Numbered from the stretch's first letter, positions 8,629-18,084 are shown. The stretch: 64,000 nt of DNA from Acidobacteriota bacterium (GCA_019239425.1 JAFAZX010000080.1:1-64000), one strand, 5' to 3'. Notes: generated by a model not told the origin, from the sequence alone. Program-made: numbers and translations.

Positions 8629-10778
8629 TCTCACGTCGCAAGTTCCTCGCCGCGCTGGCGGCGTCCGGCGGCCTCGCACACGTCACGCGCGGCGCGACGT
8701 TCCAGCGCCCGCGCGCCATCGACCGCGCGGCCCTCGTGCGCCGTCACGACCCGGTGTTGAGAAAGATAGACCCGCTCGCGCCGCTCTCGGTCGGCAACGG
8801 CACGTTCGCCTTCACGGCCGACGTGACGGGCCTGCAGACCTTCCCCGAAGAGTACGAGTCGCAGATGCCCCTCTGCACGATGTCGCAGTGGGGCTGGCAC
8901 ACGACCCCCCGGCCCCCGCAAAACGAAGGGAAAGAACTCCGCCTCGTGCCTTACGACACGCACGGCCGCGAGGTGCTCTATCACACGAGCGGGGAAGGGC
9001 AGAAGGAACTCTACGACTGGCTGCGCGAGAACCCGCACCGCCTGCACCTCGGCCGCGTCGCGCTGTCCCTGAAGAACGGCAAAGGCGAAGAGGCGAAGCC
9101 CTCGGACATCACAGACGTCGAACAGCGGCTCGACCTCTGGTCGGGCATCATCACGAGCCGCTTCCGCGTCTGGGGCGAGCCGGTCAAGGTCGAGACGGCC
9201 GTCCACCCCGACGCGGACGTCCTCGCCGTCTCGGTCGAATCGAACCTCATCACCCGCAGGGTGCTCTCGGTGCGCTTCGCCTTCCCTTACGGCTCGCCCT
9301 CGATGCAGGCGGCGGATTGGAACAGCCCGAAGCGACATCGCACGGAGGTCGTCAGCCACTCGCAAGGCATCCTGCTGCGGCGCGTGCTCGACGAAGACCA
9401 ATACTTCGCCTACATCGGCTGGTCGGGCTTAGCCGCTCAGGAGAGCGAGGATAAGGACGGGCACGACTTCCTCCTGCGCGGACTCAGCAGCTCGCGCTTC
9501 GACTTCGCCGTCGCCTTCTCGCCGACGCCGCTCGCGGGCGCGCCGCCCGACCCGGCCGCCGCCTTCGACGCGAGCCGCAGGCACTGGGCGCGCTTCTGGG
9601 AAACGGGCGGGGCAATCGAGCTGGCCGAAAGCCGCGACAAGCGTGCGCTTGAGATTGAAAGGCGCGTCGTCCTCTCGCAGTACCTCACGGCGATTCAATG
9701 CTCGGGGAAGCTGCCGCCGCAGGAGACGGGCCTCACGGTCAACAGTTGGTACGGCAAGTTCCACCTCGAAATGCACTGGTGGCACGCCGCGCACTTCGCA
9801 CTGTGGGACAGGCTGCCTTTGTTAGAGAACAGCCTCGGCTGGTACGGGAAGATTCTGCCGGCCGCGCGTGAGCGCGCGCGCCAGCAAGGTTACGCGGGCG
9901 CGCGCTGGCCGAAGATGACCGACCCCGAGGGGCGCGACAGCCCTTCGCCCATCGGCCCTTTGCTCATCTGGGAGCAGCCGCACCCGCTCTTCTACGCGGA
10001 ACTCTGCTACCGCTCGCGCCCGAACCGCAGGACGCTCGAACGCTACCGCGACGTCGTCTTCGAGACGGCGAACTTCATGGCTTCTTACGCCTTCTTCGAC
10101 CAGAAGACGAAGCGCTACGTGCTCGGGCCGCCCGTTATCCCCGCGCAGGAGAACCACCCTGCGCGCGAGACCTGGAACCCGACGTACGAACTCTCCTACT
10201 GGCTCTTCGGCCTGAAGACGGCGCAGGCTTGGCGCGAGCGCTTAGGGATGCGGCGTCTGCCCGCCTGGGACGACCGTATCGCCAAGCTCTCGAAACTGCC
10301 CGTGCGTGAAGGCGTCTACCTCGCGCACGAGAACTGCCCGCAGACATACACCGAGCGGAACCGCGACCACCCTTCGATGCTCGCGGCCTACGGCGTCCTG
10401 CCCGGCGACGGCGTCGAGCCGGAGACGATGCGCCGCACGCTCGCCAAGGTGATGAAGGAGTGGCAGTGGGACGAGACGTGGGGCTGGGATTACCCGATGA
10501 CGGCGATGACGGCGGCGCGGCTCGGCGAAGGCGAGACGGCGGTGAGAGCTTTGCTGTTGGAGACGGCGAAGAATCGCTACCTGCCGAACGGGCACAACTA
10601 CCAGCGGCCGAATCTGCCCTGCTACCTGCCGGGCAACGGCGGCCTGCTCTACGCCGTCGCCCTGATGGCCGGCGGCTGGAAGGGAGCGCCGCGCACGAAC
10701 GCCCCGGGCTTCCCCGCGGACGGCGGTTGGACGGTGCGACACGAAGGCTTGAATTACAACGTGCTGCGAACGTTATAG
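8625..10778 (+). CDS. Tat-exported GH65-like (alpha/alpha)6-barrel glycosidase candidate
   Basis: A 717-residue protein. The N-terminus MISRRKFLAALAASGG carries a twin-arginine signal, so it is predicted to be exported folded. An N-terminal beta-sandwich (PLSVGNGTFAFTADVTGLQT) is followed by a helical barrel with NSWYGKFHLEMHWWHAAHF, which resembles the barrel entrance of GH65/GH95-type six-hairpin enzymes, and a C-terminal QWDETWGWDYPMTAMTAARL. I cannot name the exact CAZy family or catalytic acid. It overlaps the GH95 stop by four bases and is followed 16 bases later by a PL22-like gene, so it is part of the same pectin-degradation operon. Confidence 0.75.
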   Translation: MISRRKFLAALAASGGLAHVTRGATFQRPRAIDRAALVRRHDPVLRKIDPLAPLSVGNGTFAFTADVTGLQTFPEEYESQMPLCTMSQWGWHTTPRPPQNEGKELRLVPYDTHGREVLYHTSGEGQKELYDWLRENPHRLHLGRVALSLKNGKGEEAKPSDITDVEQRLDLWSGIITSRFRVWGEPVKVETAVHPDADVLAVSVESNLITRRVLSVRFAFPYGSPSMQAADWNSPKRHRTEVVSHSQGILLRRVLDEDQYFAYIGWSGLAAQESEDKDGHDFLLRGLSSSRFDFAVAFSPTPLAGAPPDPAAAFDASRRHWARFWETGGAIELAESRDKRALEIERRVVLSQYLTAIQCSGKLPPQETGLTVNSWYGKFHLEMHWWHAAHFALWDRLPLLENSLGWYGKILPAARERARQQGYAGARWPKMTDPEGRDSPSPIGPLLIWEQPHPLFYAELCYRSRPNRRTLERYRDVVFETANFMASYAFFDQKTKRYVLGPPVIPAQENHPARETWNPTYELSYWLFGLKTAQAWRERLGMRRLPAWDDRIAKLSKLPVREGVYLAHENCPQTYTERNRDHPSMLAAYGVLPGDGVEPETMRRTLAKVMKEWQWDETWGWDYPMTAMTAARLGEGETAVRALLLETAKNRYLPNGHNYQRPNLPCYLPGNGGLLYAVALMAGGWKGAPRTNAPGFPADGGWTVRHEGLNYNVLRTL

Positions 10779-10794
10779 ACAAAGGGAGACGACG

Positions 10795-12150
10795 ATGAAG
10801 ATTCTGAAGTCATTGCTACTCATTCACGCTCTGCTGCTCGTCGCCGCGGCGCAGCAGCGTGCGGGGGAGGTGCCGCGCGAGTGGGTCGACCCGGACACGG
10901 GCCACCGCGTCGTGCGCCTGTCGGAGGAGCCGGGCAGCCAGAGCCTCTACTTCCACCAGAACGCGTACACGCCCGACGGCACGAAGCTGATCATGACGAC
11001 GCCGACCGGCATCTCGGTCGTCAACCTCAAGACGCGCGCGGTCGAGAAGGTCGTGGACGGCCGCGTCTCCGTCATCATCGTCGGGCACAAGACGGGGCAG
11101 GTCTACTACACTCGGTTCGTCCGTGAGCCGGGCAAGTATTCGGCGACAGTCTACGCCACCGACCTCGACACGAAGCAGACGCGCGAGGTCGTCAAACTCC
11201 CGCCCGGCGTCTCCGTCGCGACCGTCAACGCCGACGAGACGCTGCTCGCCGGCACGCTCGACGAGCAGGCCGCTAAAGAGATCGCCGCGGGTCGCTTCCC
11301 GCGCGGCCCCGGCGGCGGCGCCCCGCCTGCGGAACAGCAACCGCGCGAGGACGGCAGCCAGCCGCAACAGCCCGCGCAGCCCGAGCGCGGCCGCGACAGC
11401 TACCCCGGCAAGGGGCAGATGATGGAGAACCGTCTGGCCGAACGCAGGCCGCTCCAGATCGTCACCGTCAACACGAAGACCGGCGAGGTGAAGACCTTGC
11501 ACCGCGGCACCGACTGGTTCAACCACTTCCAGTTCTCGCCGACCGACCCGACGCTCCTCATGTACTGCCACGAAGGCCCCTGGCACAAGGTCGACCGGAC
11601 GTGGCTCATCCGCACGGACGGCACGCCGCCCGTCAAGGTGCATCAGCGCACGATGCTGATGGAGATCGAGGGGCACGAGTGGTTCGCCGCGGACGGCCGC
11701 ACGGTCTGGTACGACCTCCAGACGCCGCGCAGCGAGGTCTTCTGGGTCGGCGGCTACAACGTCTCGACGGGCGAGCGGACGTGGTACAACCTCAAGCGCG
11801 AGGAGTGGAGCGTGCACTACAACTCTTCGCCGGACGGGAAGCTCTTCGCGGGCGACGGCGGCGGCCCCAACAGCGTGGCCGCGCCCGGCAACGGGCAGTG
11901 GATTTATCTCTTCCGCCCCGAGCTGGTGAACGACCGCACGGACGGCCAGCTTCCGAACGCGAAGGGCCTCGTCCGGCCCGGCGTCTTCCGCTCGGAGCGC
12001 ATGGTCAACCTTTCGAAGCACGACTACTCGCTTGAGCCGAACGTCACCTTCACGCCCGACATGAAGTGGCTCGTCTTCCGCTCCAACATGTTCGGCCCCA
12101 CGCACGTCTTCGCCGTCGAGATCGAGAAGGCGACAACGTCACGCAGATGA
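10795..12150 (+). CDS. oligogalacturonate lyase-like protein (PL22)
   Basis: A 451-residue beta-propeller. Oligogalacturonate lyases of PL22 split short unsaturated galacturonides by metal-assisted beta-elimination. The opening REWVDPDTGHRVVRLS and the later LMEIEGHEWFAADGRTVWYD match the family, including His residues expected near the Mn site. It has a signal peptide (LKSLLLIHALLLVAAAQQ), whereas characterised enterobacterial enzymes are cytoplasmic, so this one probably acts in the periplasm. A 40-residue Pro/Gln/Gly-rich insert (about 165-205) is unusual. Near the 3' end another frame continues as DNVTQMKV, so the last codons may carry a small indel. RBS AAAGGGAG lies seven bases upstream. 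Confidence 0.82.
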   Translation: MKILKSLLLIHALLLVAAAQQRAGEVPREWVDPDTGHRVVRLSEEPGSQSLYFHQNAYTPDGTKLIMTTPTGISVVNLKTRAVEKVVDGRVSVIIVGHKTGQVYYTRFVREPGKYSATVYATDLDTKQTREVVKLPPGVSVATVNADETLLAGTLDEQAAKEIAAGRFPRGPGGGAPPAEQQPREDGSQPQQPAQPERGRDSYPGKGQMMENRLAERRPLQIVTVNTKTGEVKTLHRGTDWFNHFQFSPTDPTLLMYCHEGPWHKVDRTWLIRTDGTPPVKVHQRTMLMEIEGHEWFAADGRTVWYDLQTPRSEVFWVGGYNVSTGERTWYNLKREEWSVHYNSSPDGKLFAGDGGGPNSVAAPGNGQWIYLFRPELVNDRTDGQLPNAKGLVRPGVFRSERMVNLSKHDYSLEPNVTFTPDMKWLVFRSNMFGPTHVFAVEIEKATTSRR

Positions 12151-12167
12151 AGGTGTAAGGAAGAAGC

Positions 12168-12240
12168 TAACCACAGAGACACAGAGACACGGCTTGAAGC
12201 AATAAGTCTTCCAGCCGTGTCTCTGTGTCTCTGTGGTTAA
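12168..12240. repeat. CACAGAG-family hairpin, copy 1
   Basis: Inverted repeat with arms of about 32 bases, starting 17 bases after the PL22 stop. The left arm begins TAACCACAGAGACACAGAGA. This copy carries the A/T and G/C variants GAGACAC and CACGGCT on the left, with the matching GTGTCTC and AGCCGTG on the right. The remaining 212 bases up to the VIT-VWA gene hold nothing I can identify. Confidence 0.95.
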
Positions 12241-12452
12241 TTTCCTCCCGACCTCAGACCACCCTTCCGCGTCGAGACCGCATCCATAGGAAAACGAGAG
12301 CGCTGTTCTTAACTCTCTGACCCGGCCCGCAAAGGAGTCCACCGAAGCAGGGCCTGGGCCTTAGGAACTTTCTACCTGACAAGCTGACCCGCCCGCGCGG
12401 CCGCACCCCAGACCGAGCCGTCCCGGCCGAGGTGTGTCCATACGGAGGGAAT

Positions 12453-15400
12453 ATGAATCGCAGGCTTCTCCTCAGGCCGGCCCTCGCCGCGCTGGCCTCC
12501 TTGCTCCTCGCCTTCGCCTTCCACCACCCCGACGACGCCAGCGCCGCCGGGCAGTCGGAAGATAAAGTCACGCAGGGCGCGCTCCGCGTCGTCGACCGTT
12601 CGGGCAAGCCGAAGGGCGACTGCCCGCTCACACACACGGACGTGCGCGCGGAGGTGAGCGGCTTCATCTCGCGCGTCACCGTGACGCAGGAGTTCGAGAA
12701 CCCTTTCGAAGAGAAGATCGAGGCCGTCTACGTCTTCCCGCTGCCGCAGGACGCGGCCGTGGACGACATGACGATGGTCGTCGGCGGCCGCACCATCAAG
12801 GGGCGCATCATGCGGCGCGAGGAGGCGCGCGCCACCTACGAGCAGGCCCGCGCGCGCGGCAACGTCGCCTCGCTCTTAGACCAGGAACGGCCAAACGTCT
12901 TCACGCAGTCGGTCGCCAACATCCTGCCCGGCCAGCAGGTCAAGGTCGTGATCAGCTACGTCGAGACCTTGAAGTACGAGGCGGGCACGTACGAGTGGTC
13001 TTTCCCGATGGTCGTCGGCGAGCGCTACATCCCTATGAAGCGTAAGCAGCCGGCGGCCGCGTCACCCGCGGGGGCTACGGCGGCGCCGGACGGGCAGGAG
13101 GCGGGAGACGCGGAAGACGACGCGCAGCCCGACCTCAAGCGCGTGCCCGACGCCGCGCGCCTCAACCCCCCGCGCGTGCCGAAGGGGATGCGCGCGGGCC
13201 ACGACATCTCCGTCGAGGTCTCGATTGACGCGGGCGTGCCGCTCGGGAAGGTCTCTTCGACCACGCACGAGATTGAAGTCGAGCCCGGCGGGGCCGCGGG
13301 CGCCGTCGTGCGTCTGAAAGACGCGGCCGTCATCCCGAACCGTGACTTCCGTATCAAGTACGACGTGGCGGGCGGGCGCGTCGAGGACGCCGTGCTCACC
13401 CACGCCTCGGCGCGCGGCGGGTTCTTCACCTTGATACTCCAGCCGCCCGACCGCGTGACGGCCGAGGACGTGACGCCGAAGGAGCTGGTCTTCGTCCTCG
13501 ACACGTCGGGCTCGATGGGCGGCTTCCCCATCGAGAAGGCGAAGGAGACGATGGCGCTCGCGCTCGATCACCTCTACCCGCAGGACACCTTCAACCTCAT
13601 CACCTTCGCCGGGGCGACGCAGATACTCTTCGAGAAACCTGTCCCCGCCACGCCCGAGAACCTTTCGAAAGCGAAGGAGTTCATCGCGGGCAACCACGGC
13701 GCCGGCGGCACCGAGATGATGACGGCCATCCGCGCCGCGCTCGCAGACTCCGACGCGGCCGACCACGTCCGCATCGTCTGCTTCATGACCGACGGGATGG
13801 TCGGCAACGACTTCGAGATCATCTCCGAGGTGCAGAAGCACCCGAACGCGCGCGTCTTCTCGATGGGCTTCAGCTCGACGCCGAACCGCTTCCTGCTCGA
13901 CAAGATGGCCGAGTACGAGCGCGGCGAGGTCGAGTACGTCTCCGAGGGCGACGACGCCAAACAGGCCGTGCAACGCTTCCACGAGCGCATACGCAACCCC
14001 TTGCTCACAGACATCTCGGTCGAGTTCGAGGGCGTCTCGGTCGGCGACGTGTACCCGAAGCGCGTCCCAGACCTCTTCGGCGCGAAGCCGGTCGCGCTCT
14101 TCGGCCGCTACGAGCACGGCGGGCGCGGCCGCGTACGTCTGAAAGGCAGGACGGCCGGCGGCGACTTCGTGCGCGAGATTCCGGTCGAGCTGCCCGAGGC
14201 GGAGCCGCGCCACGACGTTCTGGCGACGCTTTGGGCCAGGAACAGGGTGGGCGAGCTGATGGGGCAGGACATGGCGGGGATGCAGACGGGCCAGCCCGCG
14301 GGGACGCTGCGCGAAGAGATCACGCGGCTCGGGCTCGACTACAGGCTGATGACGCAGTTCACCTCTTTCGTCGCCGTCGAAGACTCGGTCGTCACCGACG
14401 GCGGCCCGCCGCGCCGCGTGGACGTGCCCGCGGAGACGCCCGCGCAATATTCGCTCGTATCCGCCAACGGCGGCGTCTCCGAGTGTGTGACCGTGACGTC
14501 GTCGGCCGACATGGTCAACACGTCATCGTCGGGGACGACGATAACCGTCGCGACGCACAGCCTCTCCGAGCTGCCGTTCAAGGGGCGGAGTCTCTCGTCG
14601 CTCTACCTGCTCGCGCCGGGCGCGGTCGCCTCGCCCGGGGCCTCCGTGCCCGGGACGCAGTCGCCAGGCGGCTTCTCCTTCAGCGGGCAGCGCCCCAGCT
14701 CTAACAGCTACGACATCGACGGCGTGAGCGCCAACGTCGGCATCGGGCCGGGCGGGCAGAGTCCGGGCGCTTCGGCCTCGGGCGCGTCGCCGGGTCTGAC
14801 CGCGGGCGGCGGCGCCAACGGCCTCGCCCCCATCGCCGCCACGCAGGAGCTCACCATCCGCACAGACGTCGTCGCGCCAGAGTACGGGCGGACGGCGGGC
14901 GCGCAGGTCTCCGTCGTCACGCGTGCGGGGACGAACGAGCTGCACGGCTCTCTCTTCGGCTCCTTCGGCGACGAGGCGCTCGACGCGAACGACTGGTTCG
15001 CCAACAGCGTCGGCCGCGGAAGAGAGCAGCGACGTCTGGCCGACTACGGCGGCACGCTCGGCGGCCCGCTCAAGCGCGACCACCTTTTCTTCTTCGGCTC
15101 CTACGAGGGCCAGCGGCAGCGACAGCCCGCGTTCGCCTTCTCGGAGGTGCCCTCGCTCGCGGCTCGCGGCGCGGCGCCCGCCGCCCTGCGTTCCTTCTTC
15201 AACGCCTTCCCCGTGCCGACGGGCGCGCCGCGCGCGGACGGCTTCGCGGAGTTCGCACAAGGGTTCTCGACGCCCGCCGGGCTCGACTCCTTCAGCTTCC
15301 GTCTCGACGGCTCGAACGAGAAGCTTTCGCTCAACGCGCGTTACGTCATCGCCGGCTCCGACGCGGACGGGCGCGGCGCGGGCGGCGCTTCGCTCAACAC

Positions 15401-17261
15401 ACTGAGCCGCACGCGCGGCCTCGCGCAGACGCTGACGGGCGGACTCTCCTACGTCATCTCGCCGAACGCGATTGGGACGCTGCGGGCCAACTACAGCCGC
15501 GTCTCCGCGCGCGGCTCGCGCCTGCTCGACTCGTTCGGCGGGGCGAGCGTGCCCGAGGCGAACCCGCAGGCGGGCGGCGCATTCGTCTTCGACCTCGGCG
15601 GGCGCGCGGCCGCGCTCGGCACGGCCGCCGAGGTCGAGAACCTGCAACGACAGGTCAACGTCGTCGGCTCGCTCGACTTCGTCGCCGGCACGCACACGCT
15701 CAAGTTCGGCGCGGACTACAGGCGGCTCTCGCCCGTCGTCGGCGCGTTGCCAACGGAGCGCCAGGTCTACTTCGAGGGCGTGGCGGGCGCGCTCGACGGC
15801 ACGGCCGCGCGCGACGGACTCTTCACGAGGGCCGAAGCGGGGCACCCCGTCTTCAACAACCTCTCGGCCTACGCGCAGGACGAGTGGAGGTGGACGCCGC
15901 GCCTGACGCTGACCTACGGCGTGCGCTGGGAGTTGAGTCCCGCGCCGCACGCGGGCGGCGGGTTGGAACCCGCGGCGTTCACGCAGGTCGAAGACCTCGC
16001 GCGGCTGGCGTTCGCGGCGCCGGGCACTCCGCCGTGGGAGACGACCTACTTCAACTTCGAGCCGCGCGCGGGCCTCGCGTACCAACTGATGGGAGGCTCG
16101 GGCCGCGACGAGACCGTCCTGCGCGCGGGCTTCGCGCTCCTCTACGACACGGGCGTCGCCGAAGGCGGCCACGCCTTCGGCGACTCGCACCCGTTCCTCG
16201 CGGGCGGCGCGGCCTTCGGCGTCCCGTTCTCGCCCGAAGGCGCGGCGGTCGAGACGGGGACGCGGCTCGGCGTGCCGGTCTCGGCCTTCGACCCGCATTT
16301 GAAGCTGCCGTACACGCTGCGCTGGCACGGCTCAATCGAACGCGCGCTCGGGAGTAACAACAGCGTGTCGGCCTCTTACGTCGGCGCGGCCGGGCGCAGG
16401 CTTCTGCTGACGCGCACGTTCCTCGACCCGTCGCCCGACTTCTCGCTCGTGCGCGTGACGACGAACGGCGCGCGCTCCGACTACCACTCGGCGCGCTTCC
16501 AGTTCAGCCGGCGCTTCTCGCGCGGCCTGCAGGCGCTCGCCTCCTACACGCTCTCCAAGTCTCTGGACGACTTCTCGGAGGACGCGCCCGCGCGCGCCTT
16601 GTTGAGGGGCGACGCGGAGCGCGGCCCTTCGGACTTCGACGCGCGCCACACGGTCTCGGGGTTCGTCGCTTACGATCTGCCGGCGGCGTTCAAGAGCGGG
16701 GCCTGGAACGCGCTCACGCGACGCTGGGCTCTGGACGCGCTCTTCAACGCGCGCTCTTCGAAGCCGGTCAACGTCGTCTACGCCTTCCCCCTGAGCTACG
16801 GGTTCGCCTTCCTGCGCCCAGACCTCGGCGGAGGCGTGCCGCTTTACATCGACGACCCGGCGCTGCCGGGGGGCAAACGTCTTAACCCCGCGGCCTTCGT
16901 CGTGCCCGGCGCGCTCAGGCAGGGGACGCTCGGGCGCAACGCCCTGCGCGGGTTCCCGTTCTACCAGCTCGACCTGGCCTTGCACCGCCAGTTCGACTTC
17001 AACGAGCGCGTCAACCTGCAACTGCGGGCCGAGGCGTTCAACCTTCTCAATCACCCGAACTTCGACGACCCCGTCCCGACGTTCGCCTTCCTTGAGGCGA
17101 AACCCGGCGGCGCGACCGCGCTCCGGCCCGACCCTTACTTCGGCCGCTCAGTCTCAGCGCGCGGCGGCGGCGAGTGGGTCGGACAGGCCGGGGGCTTCGG
17201 GCCGCTCTACACGTCGGGCGGGGCGCGCACGGTTCAGCTCTCGCTCAAGCTGACTTTTTAA
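12453..17261 (+). CDS. VIT-VWA domain protein fused to an Oar-like TonB-dependent receptor
   Basis: A 1602-residue protein. The ATG at 12453 follows GGAGGG and gives a signal peptide (NRRLLLRPALAALASLLLAF). Residues about 40-170 are a VIT domain (EFENPFEEKIEAVYVFPLPQ, NVFTQSVANILPGQQVKVVI). Residues about 340-520 are a von Willebrand A domain with an intact MIDAS (FVLDTSGSMGG, D350). The canonical end of VIT-VWA proteins (LMTQFTSFVAVEDS) occurs near residue 640. From about 680 a TonB-receptor plug begins (TSSADMVNTSSSGTTITV, SYDIDGVSANV, VVAPEYGRTAGAQVSVVT), followed by a barrel that ends in LSLKLTF. No stop or frameshift interrupts the join. The usual carboxypeptidase-regulatory domain is absent, as if VIT-VWA had replaced it. 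The function is unknown; an adhesive or ligand-presenting receptor is a guess. Confidence 0.88.
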   Translation: MNRRLLLRPALAALASLLLAFAFHHPDDASAAGQSEDKVTQGALRVVDRSGKPKGDCPLTHTDVRAEVSGFISRVTVTQEFENPFEEKIEAVYVFPLPQDAAVDDMTMVVGGRTIKGRIMRREEARATYEQARARGNVASLLDQERPNVFTQSVANILPGQQVKVVISYVETLKYEAGTYEWSFPMVVGERYIPMKRKQPAAASPAGATAAPDGQEAGDAEDDAQPDLKRVPDAARLNPPRVPKGMRAGHDISVEVSIDAGVPLGKVSSTTHEIEVEPGGAAGAVVRLKDAAVIPNRDFRIKYDVAGGRVEDAVLTHASARGGFFTLILQPPDRVTAEDVTPKELVFVLDTSGSMGGFPIEKAKETMALALDHLYPQDTFNLITFAGATQILFEKPVPATPENLSKAKEFIAGNHGAGGTEMMTAIRAALADSDAADHVRIVCFMTDGMVGNDFEIISEVQKHPNARVFSMGFSSTPNRFLLDKMAEYERGEVEYVSEGDDAKQAVQRFHERIRNPLLTDISVEFEGVSVGDVYPKRVPDLFGAKPVALFGRYEHGGRGRVRLKGRTAGGDFVREIPVELPEAEPRHDVLATLWARNRVGELMGQDMAGMQTGQPAGTLREEITRLGLDYRLMTQFTSFVAVEDSVVTDGGPPRRVDVPAETPAQYSLVSANGGVSECVTVTSSADMVNTSSSGTTITVATHSLSELPFKGRSLSSLYLLAPGAVASPGASVPGTQSPGGFSFSGQRPSSNSYDIDGVSANVGIGPGGQSPGASASGASPGLTAGGGANGLAPIAATQELTIRTDVVAPEYGRTAGAQVSVVTRAGTNELHGSLFGSFGDEALDANDWFANSVGRGREQRRLADYGGTLGGPLKRDHLFFFGSYEGQRQRQPAFAFSEVPSLAARGAAPAALRSFFNAFPVPTGAPRADGFAEFAQGFSTPAGLDSFSFRLDGSNEKLSLNARYVIAGSDADGRGAGGASLNTLSRTRGLAQTLTGGLSYVISPNAIGTLRANYSRVSARGSRLLDSFGGASVPEANPQAGGAFVFDLGGRAAALGTAAEVENLQRQVNVVGSLDFVAGTHTLKFGADYRRLSPVVGALPTERQVYFEGVAGALDGTAARDGLFTRAEAGHPVFNNLSAYAQDEWRWTPRLTLTYGVRWELSPAPHAGGGLEPAAFTQVEDLARLAFAAPGTPPWETTYFNFEPRAGLAYQLMGGSGRDETVLRAGFALLYDTGVAEGGHAFGDSHPFLAGGAAFGVPFSPEGAAVETGTRLGVPVSAFDPHLKLPYTLRWHGSIERALGSNNSVSASYVGAAGRRLLLTRTFLDPSPDFSLVRVTTNGARSDYHSARFQFSRRFSRGLQALASYTLSKSLDDFSEDAPARALLRGDAERGPSDFDARHTVSGFVAYDLPAAFKSGAWNALTRRWALDALFNARSSKPVNVVYAFPLSYGFAFLRPDLGGGVPLYIDDPALPGGKRLNPAAFVVPGALRQGTLGRNALRGFPFYQLDLALHRQFDFNERVNLQLRAEAFNLLNHPNFDDPVPTFAFLEAKPGGATALRPDPYFGRSVSARGGGEWVGQAGGFGPLYTSGGARTVQLSLKLTF

Positions 17262-17270
17262 AGAAGAGGG

Positions 17271-17346
17271 TTCACCACAGAGACACAGAGGCACAGCTTG
17301 TTGACTTACTGTCTTCAAAGCTGTGCCTCTGTGTCTCTGTGGTTAA
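17271..17346. repeat. CACAGAG-family hairpin, copy 2
   Basis: Fills the gap between two convergent genes, 9 bases from one stop codon and 6 from the other. The core left arm ACCACAGAGACACAGAGGCA pairs perfectly with the right arm. The position suits a bidirectional terminator or mRNA 3'-end hairpin. Confidence 0.95.
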
Positions 17347-17352
17347 TAGTTC

Positions 17353-18084
17353 TCAATCAACCCCAAGCATCGACTTCAGCCGGGCGGCGTTGCGGACGGC
17401 GTTGCCGCCGCCGTCGTTGTTGAAGTACGCGAACACCTCGAGCCCCGCGCGCTCCCACTCGCGCACGCGCGCGGCCCACCAGCCGAGGTCTTCGTCCGCG
17501 TAAGAGCCGGCGTAGAGGTGCTCGCGGTCGGGGCCGTGCAGGCGCACGTAGACGAAGCCGGCCGTCGCGCGCAGGACACACGGCAGGCGCGCGCCGCTCA
17601 TCACGCAGTAGGCCGCGCCCCTTCGTTCGAGCAGGCGGAAGACCTCTTCGCGGTGCCAGCTCTCGTGACGGAACTCGACGGCGACGCGCAGGTGCCGCGG
17701 CACGATTGAAAGAAAGTAGTCGAGCCGCGGGAGGTCGACGGAGAGGCCGGGCGGCAACTGTACGAGCAGCACGCCGAGCTTCGCGCCGAGACGTTCGACC
17801 CCCTTGCACACTTCGCCCAGCCAGCGCTCCGGCGCGTAGAGCCGCGCCGCGTGCGTCATCGAGCGGGGGGCTTTGATCGTCCACACGAACCCTTCGGGCG
17901 ACACGCGGCCCCAGCGCGCGAAGGTCGCCGCGCGCGGCCAGCGGTAGAAGGTGCTGTTGACCTCGACCGTGCCGAAGGCGCGCGTGTAGAAGCCGAGCCG
18001 CGCGCGCGGCTCAAGCCCCGGCGGGTAGAGCACGCCCTCCCAGTGTCTGTAGCTCCAGCCCGAAGTCCCGACGTGAATCGACAT
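17353..18084 (-). CDS. DUF72 family protein (YecE-like)
   Basis: A 243-residue DUF72 TIM-barrel protein of unknown biochemical role. Family landmarks are the N-terminal HVGTSGWSYRHWEGVLYP, EVNSTFYRWP, FVWTIKAPRSMTH, VAVEFRHESW and the C-terminal VFAYFNNDGGGNAVRNA. Length fits. A -10-like TAACAT ends only six bases before the ATG, so the transcript may be nearly leaderless. It converges on the VIT-VWA-TonB gene across hairpin copy 2 and is divergent from the methyltransferase gene. Confidence 0.93.
   Translation of the reverse strand: MSIHVGTSGWSYRHWEGVLYPPGLEPRARLGFYTRAFGTVEVNSTFYRWPRAATFARWGRVSPEGFVWTIKAPRSMTHAARLYAPERWLGEVCKGVERLGAKLGVLLVQLPPGLSVDLPRLDYFLSIVPRHLRVAVEFRHESWHREEVFRLLERRGAAYCVMSGARLPCVLRATAGFVYVRLHGPDREHLYAGSYADEDLGWWAARVREWERAGLEVFAYFNNDGGGNAVRNAARLKSMLGVD

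Noticed and set aside
14523..16328. A 601-codon minus-strand frame opposite the VIT-VWA-TonB gene
   Set aside because: Low-complexity Arg/Glu/Ala sequence with no family resemblance; a shadow of codon bias on the other strand.
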